Positions 5,297 to 10,714 of a DNA stretch of 10,714 nt are shown here, one piece after another. The notes under the pieces are model-generated. The model saw nothing but the letters and a program-made list of their open reading frames with translations, was not told the origin of the DNA and made no database searches. The first letter of the stretch is position 1; each line of letters begins with the position of its first letter. Origin of the DNA: JBFFXF01 sp041569895 (lineage in GTDB: Bacteria > Planctomycetota > UBA8108 > JACQVS01). The position numbers were made by a program, and so were the translations under genes. The DNA lies in NCBI GenBank assembly GCA_041569895.1, contig JBFFXF010000261.1, positions 1-10,714 on the forward strand, read 5' to 3'.

Positions 5297-6598
5297 ATGG
5301 TTTCCCGGTCGACATCACACCGCCGGTCAGCCGGTGCGGTCGCGCCCGCGCTCTCTCTCGTCATCCTGGTCGCCGCGTGGGCGCTCGCTCTCGCGCCGTC
5401 TCCGGCCCACGCCGAGGACGAGTATTCCCGCGAGTTCCTGCGCGCGCTGCGTCGCTTCCTGGGTAGCACGGCCACGGCGCGCGCCGAGGGCGAGCGGGCC
5501 CTCCGGCGTCTCGGCAAGCAGGTGATGCCGCAGATCGCGCGGTGGATCGAGAAGACGCGCACCGAGCTCGCCCGCCTCGAGGGGCTGCGCGCCGAGATCG
5601 ATCCCGCGGCCGGGTCGGACGACGCGGACGAGCGGGTGGTGCGCGACTTCTTCACGCGCAAGCTCGACGAGGGCTGGCGCTCGCTGCGCGACGGGGATCA
5701 CGACACCGCCCGGCGGATCGCCGAGGCGCTCGAGGCGCTCGATCCGGACACCTCGCGAGTCTACGACTACCGGCGCCTGTTGCGGGCCTCCCAGAAGCGA
5801 CTGATCCGCAGCGAGGTGCTCGAGCCGGCCGTCGAGTTCGTCGAGCGCGTCTACGAGGTCGGGACGACGCCGTCCGTGCGGTTTCGGCTGATCAACCGGC
5901 AGGTGAAGCAACTGGTGATCCGCGCCGAGCGCGGCATCCTCGGCACGCTCGAGATCTCGTACCACCGGAGCTTCATCGACGGCTCGAACCGCCGCGAGGT
6001 GCGCACCATGCCCGTGACCACCCTCGACCGCGCCGAGCGCATCGTGCTTCCGGCGCGCCGGGAGTACGCGCGCGACATCGCGATCGAGTTCGACGAGGCC
6101 CTGCCGCCCGCCGGGGCGGTGGCGCGGCTCTCGGTGGTCGGCAAGTTCCGTCCGTCCCAGTGGGGCGTCGGCCGTGTCAACGTCAGCGAGACGCTCGAGC
6201 TGCCCGAGACCGAGTGCTGGATCGTGCCCGAGTCGGAGACCGCCCTCGCCGAGGACCCGATCCGCCGCATCGAGATGGCGCTGATCTTCCGCAACATCGG
6301 CGCGTTCTTCGCGGCGGGTCAGCTCGCGGCGTGGGCCGCCGAGGAGGATCCGGAGATGGCCGATCGCCTGGTGCGCGTCCTGGTCGCCGCGCTCGACGAG
6401 CTCGACGCGGTGGGCTTCGAGATCGCCGACGGTCTCCTCAGGCAGACGAGCGGCGTGTCGGCGAGGACGAAGACCGACCCGGACTTCTGGCGTGACTGGC
6501 TGCGAGGGCGTCCGGGTGCGGCATCGCGACCGCGGGCGAGACCGCGGGGCCTCCCGGAGCCGCCACGCGGGCTCCGCCCGCGGCGCTCGTCGGGCTGA
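5297..6598 (+). CDS. Secreted or periplasmic protein of unknown function
   Basis: The 433-residue product starts with a signal peptide: a basic MVSRSTSHRRS region, a hydrophobic core (about 15-33) and a probable cleavage after AHA, before EDEYSREF. An ATG with GGAG five nt upstream supports the start. A helical, charged segment (about 40-190; for example ALRRLGKQVMPQIARWIEKT and DPDTSRVYDYRRLLRASQKR) comes next, followed by a beta-rich middle (about 190-300; VRFRLINRQVKQLVIRAERG and related strands). A second helical part ends in DPDFWRDWLRGRP, and an Arg/Pro/Gly-rich tail follows. The first part recalls HEAT or TPR-like helical repeats, but I cannot place it in a family. The middle part could be a beta-sandwich. 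No catalytic motif is visible. It may share transcription with rpsA or use a weak promoter at 5182. Confidence 0.8.
   Translation: MVSRSTSHRRSAGAVAPALSLVILVAAWALALAPSPAHAEDEYSREFLRALRRFLGSTATARAEGERALRRLGKQVMPQIARWIEKTRTELARLEGLRAEIDPAAGSDDADERVVRDFFTRKLDEGWRSLRDGDHDTARRIAEALEALDPDTSRVYDYRRLLRASQKRLIRSEVLEPAVEFVERVYEVGTTPSVRFRLINRQVKQLVIRAERGILGTLEISYHRSFIDGSNRREVRTMPVTTLDRAERIVLPARREYARDIAIEFDEALPPAGAVARLSVVGKFRPSQWGVGRVNVSETLELPETECWIVPESETALAEDPIRRIEMALIFRNIGAFFAAGQLAAWAAEEDPEMADRLVRVLVAALDELDAVGFEIADGLLRQTSGVSARTKTDPDFWRDWLRGRPGAASRPRARPRGLPEPPRGLRPRRSSG
6566..6582 (+). other. Strong GC hairpin at the 3' end of the secreted-protein gene
   Basis: CGCGGGC (6566-6572) and GCCCGCG (6576-6582) form a perfect 7-bp stem with a three-base loop. 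It ends 13 nt before the stop codon and codes for part of the Pro/Arg-rich tail. No U-run follows. It could protect the transcript 3' end or assist Rho-independent stopping together with the repeat that follows. Confidence 0.4.
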
Positions 6599-6609
6599 TC
6601 TATCTTCCC

Positions 6610-6724
6610 GTCCCCGTCTCCGTTCCCGAGAAGGCTGCTCGACGGCGCAGGCGAGACGGACGCCAGAAGGACTGCCTTCCTCATGAATCGTCTGACCGCA
6701 AGCATCCGAAGCGGAGTGTCCCTG
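6610..6724 (+). repeat. Two-block dispersed repeat, copy 2 (blocks 6610-6657 and 6672-6724)
   Basis: This is the partner of 160-342, in the same orientation and beginning 12 nt after the stop of the secreted-protein gene. The hairpin CTCG (6638-6641)/CGAG (6652-6655) keeps a 10-nt loop. In block B an ATG (6683) opens a 26-codon frame that begins MNRLTASIRSGVSL. Copy 1 has MNRLTASVQSRASL at the same place. The substitutions are a mix of silent and replacing ones, so coding is not demonstrated. Confidence 0.75.
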
Positions 6725-6754
6725 TCCGGGCTTGAAGCGGAAAGAACGGCCGAT

Positions 6755-6788
6755 AGACGATGAGGACGGCGAGTCGGGACCGGGACCG
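6755..6788 (-). repeat. Degenerate short inverted copy of the dispersed repeat after the pilin stop
   Basis: Read on the - strand, CGGTCCCGGTCCCGA (6788-6774) matches 14 of 15 bases of block A of copy 1. After CTC it is followed by GCCGTCCTCATCGTCT (6770-6755), which resembles the start of block B with a four-base gap. It begins 18 nt after the pilin stop. The match is short and the first part is low in complexity, so homology is probable but not certain. Confidence 0.4.
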
Positions 6789-6806
6789 GAATCGGGGGGG
6801 AGGGGA

Positions 6807-7271
6807 TCAGTCGATCGGCGCGCTCGCCGAGGTGGCCGTTCCCGTGGTGCTGAAGCGGATGACGCCCGAGAGGTCGACGAAGAAGTAGCGGTCGCCGCTC
6901 TGGCCGGGGCTCTCGGGATCCGCGGTGCACGAGAAGGAGTTGGTGGCGCCGGTGTAGTTGAACGAGTAGCCCGACTTGGTGCCGCCGCCGAGGTTCGAGT
7001 CGATGAGATCGGCGTTCGACAGGTCGGTGAGACTGCCGGCGTAGGTGCGGAAGCGCATGCGGTAGCGCTCGCTCATCGTGTGGATCGTCCGCAGCGCCGA
7101 GACCGCCGACGCCTCGTTCGCCGCCATCCTTGACCTCATGAAGTTGGGGATGGCGACGGCGGCGATGATGGCGATCACGGCGACGACGACCATCAGCTCG
7201 ACGAGGGTGAATCCGCCGGCGGGGAAGCGTGGCGGTCTCGATCCGCGACCGACTGTCCAGAAGGTGTTCAC
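6807..7271 (-). CDS. Type IV pilin or pseudopilin, PilA-like
   Basis: The product is a prepilin of 154 residues. A 20-residue leader ends in PAGG, after which the prepilin peptidase would cut. The mature protein starts FTLVELMVVVAVIAIIAAVAIPNF, with the conserved Glu at mature position 5 and the long hydrophobic helix that anchors subunits in the membrane and packs the fibre core. RSRMAANEASAVSALRTI and a YAGSL segment follow, as in major pilins and pseudopilins of Acidobacteriota- and Planctomycetota-type bacteria. The single cysteine cannot form the usual intramolecular disulfide loop. The GTG at 7271 is chosen because it gives a normal leader and follows a promoter; an ATG at 7394 would add 41 residues and lies upstream of that promoter. 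No other pilus genes are nearby, so whether it builds type IV pili or a type II secretion pseudopilus is open. Confidence 0.85.
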   Translation of the reverse strand: MNTFWTVGRGSRPPRFPAGGFTLVELMVVVAVIAIIAAVAIPNFMRSRMAANEASAVSALRTIHTMSERYRMRFRTYAGSLTDLSNADLIDSNLGGGTKSGYSFNYTGATNSFSCTADPESPGQSGDRYFFVDLSGVIRFSTTGTATSASAPID

Positions 7272-7312
7272 TGTTCCGCTCTTCGCTGACTGCCCGTGCC
7301 TGAGCCCGTTGA

Positions 7313-7341
7313 AGAGTACAGCACGGGCCCGGGATCGGCAA
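7313..7341 (-). promoter_or_regulatory. Probable promoter of the pilin gene
   Basis: On the - strand TTGCCG (7341-7336) and TACTCT (7318-7313) are separated by exactly 17 nt, giving four of six and three of six consensus matches. Transcription would begin near 7306, about 35 nt before the GTG start at 7271. This supports independent expression of the pilin from the upstream purN operon. Confidence 0.5.
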
Positions 7342-7394
7342 ACGCGGTGGATGACGGAAGACTTTCCGGTCGAGGGACTTGCCGGGTTCTCCAA

Positions 7395-7422
7395 CGCGTC
7401 TCTCGCCGGAGGCGGAGCGAGC
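7395..7422 (-). repeat. Possible fourth, diverged copy of the 3'-end repeat (block A only)
   Basis: Six nt after the lipoprotein stop, the - strand reads CTCGC, ten bases, GCGAG, then AGAC. This is the same hairpin geometry as block A of copies 1 and 2, and the loop again has CTCCGC-like bases. Similarity outside the hairpin is weak, with only patches such as GAGAACC and CCCTC downstream. Confidence 0.3.
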
Positions 7423-7427
7423 GCCGG

Positions 7428-7973
7428 CTATTCCTCGCGTCCGCAGTCGGCGCGGATCGCGTTCTCGAGGTCGCGGAGTCCGTCGACCAGCTCGGCGGGC
7501 GGCGCGCCGCCGCGCTGCGACCCGAGCAGCCGGGCGTAGGACTGGTCGCGCTCGGCCAGAGTCTCCGCCGGGATGGGAAGCCGCGCCAGGCGCCGTCGCG
7601 CCTCCGCGAACCGGCTCTCGACGAGCGGGCCTCCGCCGGTCGCGCCCTCGCCCAGGGCGCGCAGCAACCCGCGGTGGGCGATCTTCCACTCGACGTACCG
7701 GAGCCACCCGTCCTCGTCTCCCGCCGGCGACTGGACGGGCGCAGCCGCCGGATCGCCGCCGTCGTCGACGTCGGCCGAGGAGGGGGTCAGGGTCGCGCGG
7801 TCATCCGGGGGGGAGCCGAACCCGTCGAGGAGCCCGCAGGCGGCGGCGAGGAGGGCGATCAGCGGCAGTGCCCGCAGCGCTATTGCCCGCAGCGCTATCG
7901 CCCGCAGCGCTATCGCCGCACTGCCCGGTCGTCCGACTCCCGCCGGCGCGTCACCGTCCGCCCCGATTCTCAC
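7428..7973 (-). CDS. Probable lipoprotein of unknown function
   Basis: The 181-residue product starts at a GTG that overlaps the purN stop in a GTGA tetranucleotide, a strong sign of coupling. The N-terminus has an unusually long signal-like stretch, IALRAIALRAIALRALPLIALLAAAC, ending in LAAAC, which can serve as a lipobox with the Cys acylated after cleavage. A Pro/Asp/Ser-rich linker (about 55-85) and a mainly helical domain follow, including WLRYVEWKIAHRGLLRALGEG and AETLAERDQSYARLLGSQRG. I do not recognise the domain. The GTG at 7973 is preferred over an in-frame ATG at 8090, which lies within purN and would bury the signal peptide. Confidence 0.65.
   Translation of the reverse strand: MRIGADGDAPAGVGRPGSAAIALRAIALRAIALRALPLIALLAAACGLLDGFGSPPDDRATLTPSSADVDDGGDPAAAPVQSPAGDEDGWLRYVEWKIAHRGLLRALGEGATGGGPLVESRFAEARRRLARLPIPAETLAERDQSYARLLGSQRGGAPPAELVDGLRDLENAIRADCGREE
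7871..7915 (-). repeat. 15-bp tandem repeat, three units, in the lipoprotein signal peptide
   Basis: On the + strand CCCGCAGCGCTATTG (7871-7885) is followed by two copies of CCCGCAGCGCTATCG (7886-7900 and 7901-7915). On the coding strand each unit encodes AIALR in rotation, so the repeat directly sets the length of the hydrophobic leader. Confidence 0.9.
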
Positions 7974-8650
7974 GTGCCCATTCCCTCCGGTTCGCCTGGG
8001 GTTCGAGGGGGCAGAATGATAACACGGCGACCCTGTATTTCCAGCCTGCCCTCGGCAAAAAGGCGCAGCGCGTCGGGATAGGCGACGCACTCCTCCTGGA
8101 AGACGCGGTCGGCGAGCGTCTCGGGCGTGTCCTCGGGGAGGACTGGGATGACGCGCTGCAGCACGATCGGGCCGGTGTCGTACTCGAGATCGGCGAAGTG
8201 CACCGTGCAGCCGCTGAATCGGACGCCCGAGTCGATGACGGCCCGGTGGACGCGCGCGCCGTAGAAGCCGTGCCCCCCGAACGCCGGCAGCAGCGCCGGG
8301 TGGATGTTGAGCACCTTGCCCGCATAGCGGTGGGGGAAGCGCCAGAGCCGTATGAATCCGGCGAGGGCGATGACGTCCGGCGCGTGCTCGTCGACGGCGC
8401 GTGTCAGCGCGGCCGAGTACTCCTCCGCCGACATGCCGCGGAAGTCGACGACGTCACAGCGCAGGCCCAGCTTCCGCGCGCGCTCGATGCCGTACGCGTC
8501 GGGATGGCTGGAGATGACGCCGACCATGTCGGCCGGAAGCGATCCGTCGCCGATGGCGGCCGCGAGGTTCTCGAGCGTCCGCCCGCCGCCCGAGAGCATG
8601 ACGACGAGTCGAAGCCGTCGAGGGAGTTCCGCCGCTTCAGCGGATTTCAC
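7970..8650 (-). CDS. purN: Phosphoribosylglycinamide formyltransferase (GAR transformylase)
   Basis: PurN transfers a formyl group from 10-formyltetrahydrofolate to GAR in de novo purine synthesis in the cytosol. The 226-residue product has MLSGGGRTLENLAAAI at the phosphate-binding loop; many homologs have SGxGSNL there. It also has the catalytic block NIHPALLPAFGGHGFYGARVH (Asn and His of NIHP) and the GCTVHFADLEYDTGPIVLQ block with the catalytic Asp in the DTG segment. The GTG start overlaps the clpP end by 14 nt, and the stop overlaps the lipoprotein start by 4 nt. No clear Shine-Dalgarno site precedes the GTG. An internal ATG in VVMLSGG (8599) is probably too late, because it would remove the first beta strand. 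All catalytic residues are present, so it should be active. Confidence 0.93.
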   Translation of the reverse strand: MKSAEAAELPRRLRLVVMLSGGGRTLENLAAAIGDGSLPADMVGVISSHPDAYGIERARKLGLRCDVVDFRGMSAEEYSAALTRAVDEHAPDVIALAGFIRLWRFPHRYAGKVLNIHPALLPAFGGHGFYGARVHRAVIDSGVRFSGCTVHFADLEYDTGPIVLQRVIPVLPEDTPETLADRVFQEECVAYPDALRLFAEGRLEIQGRRVIILPPRTPGEPEGMGT

Positions 8651-9275
8651 GGATCGAGGAGATGACCTTCGAGATCAACCCGTAGTCCTGCGCCTCTTCG
8701 GGCGACAGCCACTTGTCGCGATCGGTGTCCTTCTCGACCTGTTCCACCGTCCGCCCGCACTCCCGCGCGATCAGCTCGTTGGCGCGCCGGCGCAGCTTGA
8801 CGATCTCCTCGGCGGTGATCTCGACGTCGCTCGCGGGTCCGCGAGCGCCCCCCGAGGGCTGGTGGATCATGATGCGCGCGCCCGGGAGGGAGAGCCGGCG
8901 CTCCTTCGGCACGGCGAGGAGGATGATCGTACCCGCGCTGGCGTTCAGGCCGACGCAGATGTTGATCACCTGCGAGCCGATGAACTTGATCATGTCGTGG
9001 ATCGCGAAGCCATCGTCCGCCGAGCCGCCGGGCGTGTTGATGTAGACCTTGATCGGGTCCTGGCTCTGGCCGTCGAGCCACAGGAGCTGGCTCGTCACGC
9101 GCTCCGTGAGCTTCGGCGTCACCACCTCGGAGATGAGGATCGTGCGCTCCTTCTTGAGGAGATCGAGCTGGATCTTGGCCGTCTCGGGCCAACGGGACTT
9201 CTCCTTCTCGTCATCGTCGTCGTCATCGTCGAGAGCGAGAGCCCTGATCTCCGGGTCGTGGTCGTCGAGGATCAT
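8637..9275 (-). CDS. clpP: ClpP-family serine protease with an acidic N-terminal extension
   Basis: ClpP forms a double-ring chamber that degrades proteins fed by a AAA+ unfoldase. The catalytic triad can be placed at Ser113 (NASAG), His138 (MIHQP) and Asp183 (EKDTDRD) of 212 residues, so it should be active. The Ser motif NASAGT departs from the usual AASMGA. Residues 16-22 are seven aspartates within a charged extension (LDDDDDDDEKEK) that takes the place of the normal propeptide and axial loop region. The helix that normally leads into the fold reads KIQLDLLKKERTILISEVV. clpX and tig, its frequent partners, are not adjacent. It sits between punA and purN and overlaps purN. It may be a second ClpP paralog and not the main one. 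The ATG at 9275 has AGGA nine nt upstream. Confidence 0.9.
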   Translation of the reverse strand: MILDDHDPEIRALALDDDDDDDEKEKSRWPETAKIQLDLLKKERTILISEVVTPKLTERVTSQLLWLDGQSQDPIKVYINTPGGSADDGFAIHDMIKFIGSQVINICVGLNASAGTIILLAVPKERRLSLPGARIMIHQPSGGARGPASDVEITAEEIVKLRRRANELIARECGRTVEQVEKDTDRDKWLSPEEAQDYGLISKVISSIREIR

Positions 9276-9401
9276 GTGGTGTCGTCCTTTCCGCCCTGTG
9301 TCGTCGTTATTTCCGTCCTCACGTCTTCCGCCGTCCGTCGTTCACGTCCTCCCGTCATATCGTCCGTCCCCGCGCGGCGCCTGAAGCGCGCCCCGCGGCC
9401 G
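9276..9401 (-). other. Purine-rich leader between punA and clpP, with GGA and ACG motifs and a hairpin
   Basis: Read on the - strand, the first part just after the punA stop can fold as CGCGG/CCGCG with an inner CGC/GCG stem (9397-9373). No T run follows. The remaining 95 nt to the clpP ATG contain nine GGA triplets and twelve ACG triplets, and are rich in purines. At least four fit ANGGA, and the one nearest the ATG overlaps the Shine-Dalgarno site. No gene is visible here. Confidence 0.5.
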
Positions 9402-10238
9402 TCACGGCAGCTTCTCGATGAGCCGGCACACGATGAGGGTGATTTTCGGCTCGGCCCGTCCGGCGACCGCGATGATCTCCTCGACGCTGACGGGCTCCAG
9501 AGCGTCCGGGAGGCAGAGGTCGGTGATACAGGATATTCCGAGAATCTTCAACCCCGCGTGAACGCCGACGATCACCTCCGGCACCGTCGACATGCCGACG
9601 GCGTCGGCGCCGCAGCTTCGCAGCAGACGGTACTCGGCGCGGGTCTCGAGGCACGGTCCGGTCAGGCCGACGTAGACCCCCCGGTGGACGCGGATCCCCT
9701 CCTCGAGCGCGATCGACTCGGCGAGCCGCAGCAGCTCCGGGTCGTAGGGCCGACACATGTCCGGGAACCGCGGCCCGAGCCGATCGTCGTTCGGACCGAT
9801 CAGCGGGTTGACGCCCATCAGATTGATGTGGTCGTCGATCAGCAGCAGGTCGCCCTTCTCGTGGTGCGGGTTGAGGCCGCCAGCCGCATTCGACACGACG
9901 AGCGTGCCGACGCCGACCGCGCGCATCACGCGCACCGGCAGCGTGAGCTCCTCGAGGGTGTAGCCCTCGTAGAAGTGACAGCGTCCCTCCATGGCGACGA
10001 TCGGCTTGCCCGCGATCGACCCGGCGATGAGGTTCCCCTGGTGCGACTGCACGCGCGGATGCGGGAAGTGGGGGATGTCGGCGTACGGGATGCGGACAGC
10101 GCCCTCGATCTCGGACGCGAGCCCGCCGAGGCCGGTGCCGAGGATGATCCCCGTCGCCGGACGCGCCGGCAGGCGCTTCTCGATCGCGGCGGCGGCCGCC
10201 ATGACGCGATCGTAGAGGCCGGTGTCGCTCTCCTGCAC
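9402..10238 (-). CDS. punA: Purine nucleoside phosphorylase
   Basis: The enzyme splits purine nucleosides with phosphate into base and ribose 1-phosphate for purine salvage in the cytosol. The 278 residues fit the trimeric PNP class (PunA/XapA type). Motifs seen in order are IILGTGLGGLA (phosphate loop), HFPHPRVQSHQGN, EGRCHFYEGYTLEE, NAAGGLN, DHINLMGVNPLIGPND, and GVYVGLTGPCLETRAEYR with the base-binding Glu. GADAVGMSTVPEVIV and the ISCITDLC region follow. The GTG at 10238 has GGAG about 7 nt upstream and gives the normal length. The longer frame to 10487 overlaps the DUF167 gene and is a shadow. The gap to DUF167 is 34 nt, so the two are probably cotranscribed. Confidence 0.95.
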   Translation of the reverse strand: MQESDTGLYDRVMAAAAAIEKRLPARPATGIILGTGLGGLASEIEGAVRIPYADIPHFPHPRVQSHQGNLIAGSIAGKPIVAMEGRCHFYEGYTLEELTLPVRVMRAVGVGTLVVSNAAGGLNPHHEKGDLLLIDDHINLMGVNPLIGPNDDRLGPRFPDMCRPYDPELLRLAESIALEEGIRVHRGVYVGLTGPCLETRAEYRLLRSCGADAVGMSTVPEVIVGVHAGLKILGISCITDLCLPDALEPVSVEEIIAVAGRAEPKITLIVCRLIEKLP

Positions 10239-10272
10239 TGGCTCCGCTCCGCTGTTCAGCTCTGCTGCGTGT

Positions 10273-10623
10273 CTATTCCGAGTTGAATCGCCGCGCCAGA
10301 CGCTCCTCGAGGTCCGCGCGCGAGACGCCGCTGATCCGAAACGCCTTGTCCCGCGAGGCGACGCCCGACTCGAGCGCCACCTGGCTCCTTCGCAGTCCGA
10401 GCGCTCGCGCGAGCAACGCCTCGATCGCCCGGTTGGCCTTCCCCCGCTCCGGCGCGGCCCGGACGGCGACCCTGAGGGCGCTGCCACGGACCGGGTCGTC
10501 GTGGATTCCCTCGATCCGGTCGCGGGAGCTCCCGGCAGTGGCGCGAACCCGCAGCAGGATCACGTCACCGCGTGTGGTGATGACGCTGTCGAGTCGGCTC
10601 AAACGCGGTGAGTATAACCGCAT
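10273..10623 (-). CDS. DUF167/YggU family protein
   Basis: The up to 116-residue product is a member of the small DUF167 (YggU) family, whose biochemical role is not established. The signature is a beta strand (ILLRVRATAGSSRDRIEG), then ALRVAVRAAPERGKANRAIEALLARALG and SGVASRDKAFRISG; the PxxGKAN and SRxK positions are the family hallmark. The family is normally about 95-100 residues, and a GTG at 10563 would give 96. A TATACT box lies between the first ATG (10623) and this GTG, so the first codons are doubtful. TTG at 10602 is another choice. The ATG-based limits are given because no ribosome binding site decides. Confidence 0.8.
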   Translation of the reverse strand: MRLYSPRLSRLDSVITTRGDVILLRVRATAGSSRDRIEGIHDDPVRGSALRVAVRAAPERGKANRAIEALLARALGLRRSQVALESGVASRDKAFRISGVSRADLEERLARRFNSE

Positions 10624-10640
10624 CGGCCTGGAATTCCAGG
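10611..10640 (-). promoter_or_regulatory. Possible promoter with an overlapping palindromic operator
   Basis: On the - strand TATACT (10616-10611) is a five-of-six -10 box. The hexamer 17 nt upstream (CTGGAA) is only half matching. The perfect 14-bp palindrome CCTGGAATTCCAGG (10627-10640) covers the -35 position, where a dimeric repressor would block polymerase. On the + strand its right arm overlaps a tandem CCAGGTCG pair (10635-10650). Transcription would start near 10604 and serve DUF167 and punA. Confidence 0.4.
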
Positions 10641-10678
10641 TCGCCAGGTCGGGACGCGGCCGCTCTCGGCGACGGCGA

Positions 10679-10714
10679 TCACTTGCCGAGCGCCTCGTCG
10701 ATGCGCTCGAGCGC
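10679..10714 (-). CDS. C-terminal end of an unidentified protein (partial)
   Basis: The - strand frame from the window edge reads ALERIDEALGK and stops at TGA (10681-10679). The codons are GC-ending and the peptide looks like the end of an amphipathic helix or coiled coil. Eleven residues are too few to name a family. It precedes the DUF167 gene by 55 nt, a gap that holds the palindrome. Confidence 0.45.
   Translation of the reverse strand, partial: ALERIDEALGK

Noticed and set aside
3195..5318. Large - strand frames opposite rpsA
   Set aside because: Leu/Asp/Val-rich mirror of the S1 codons with no recognisable domain.
7269..7341. Sigma-54 promoter for the pilin
   Set aside because: No GG-N10-GC (-24/-12) arrangement was found; a sigma-70-like pair with 17-nt spacing fits better.
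8352..10286. 644-residue + frame across purN, clpP and punA
   Set aside because: It is antisense to three genes with intact catalytic motifs and has no domain pattern of its own.
10239..10487. N-terminal extension of PunA
   Set aside because: It overlaps the DUF167 gene and is Arg/Ser-rich shadow sequence; GTG at 10238 has a binding site and gives the family length.

Overview
The window is GC-rich bacterial chromosome with housekeeping genes in two convergent blocks. The + strand block fills about 1-6598 and the - strand block about 6807-10714. The gene content (cmk-plsC-rpsA order, a PilA-like pilin with the RSRMAANEASAV segment, a PurN with SGGGRTLENL at the substrate site, and a secreted protein with a tryptophan-rich end) suggests a Planctomycetota or Acidobacteriota-type lineage. 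This is inference from protein style; no rRNA or marker phylogeny is available here.

+ strand, in order: the C-terminal end of an unidentified protein (1-146); a spacer with a two-block repeat and a promoter that seems to start transcription at the ATG of larE, encoding a sacrificial sulfur transferase for the nickel-pincer cofactor (403-1383); cmk (CMP kinase); plsC (lysophosphatidate acyltransferase), overlapping cmk by 4 nt; rpsA (ribosomal protein S1, six S1 domains and an acidic tail); and a secreted protein of unknown function (5297-6598). plsC runs past its normal catalytic domain into a strange 3' part (2769-3141). That part holds an A8 tract, a hairpin that reads as a textbook intrinsic terminator on the opposite strand, two opposite-strand open frames that join across a one-base shift, and an 18-bp palindrome.

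- strand, from the right edge leftward: the last 11 codons of an unidentified gene; a DUF167/YggU protein; punA (purine nucleoside phosphorylase); an atypical ClpP with an aspartate-run N-terminus; purN (GAR transformylase); a probable lipoprotein; and a type IV pilin with its own promoter. clpP, purN and the lipoprotein gene overlap end to start (14 and 4 nt), so they look like one translationally coupled operon. It joins purine salvage (PunA) and de novo purine synthesis (PurN) with proteolysis.

The most interesting unexplained signals are: (1) a repeat family just after stop codons, with two good copies about 6.4 kb apart and two weaker inverted ones; (2) the 2769-3177 locus inside and after plsC; (3) a histidine repeat at the LarE C-terminus; and (4) a GGA/ACG-rich leader before clpP. 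I see no CRISPR array, transposase, tRNA or rRNA.
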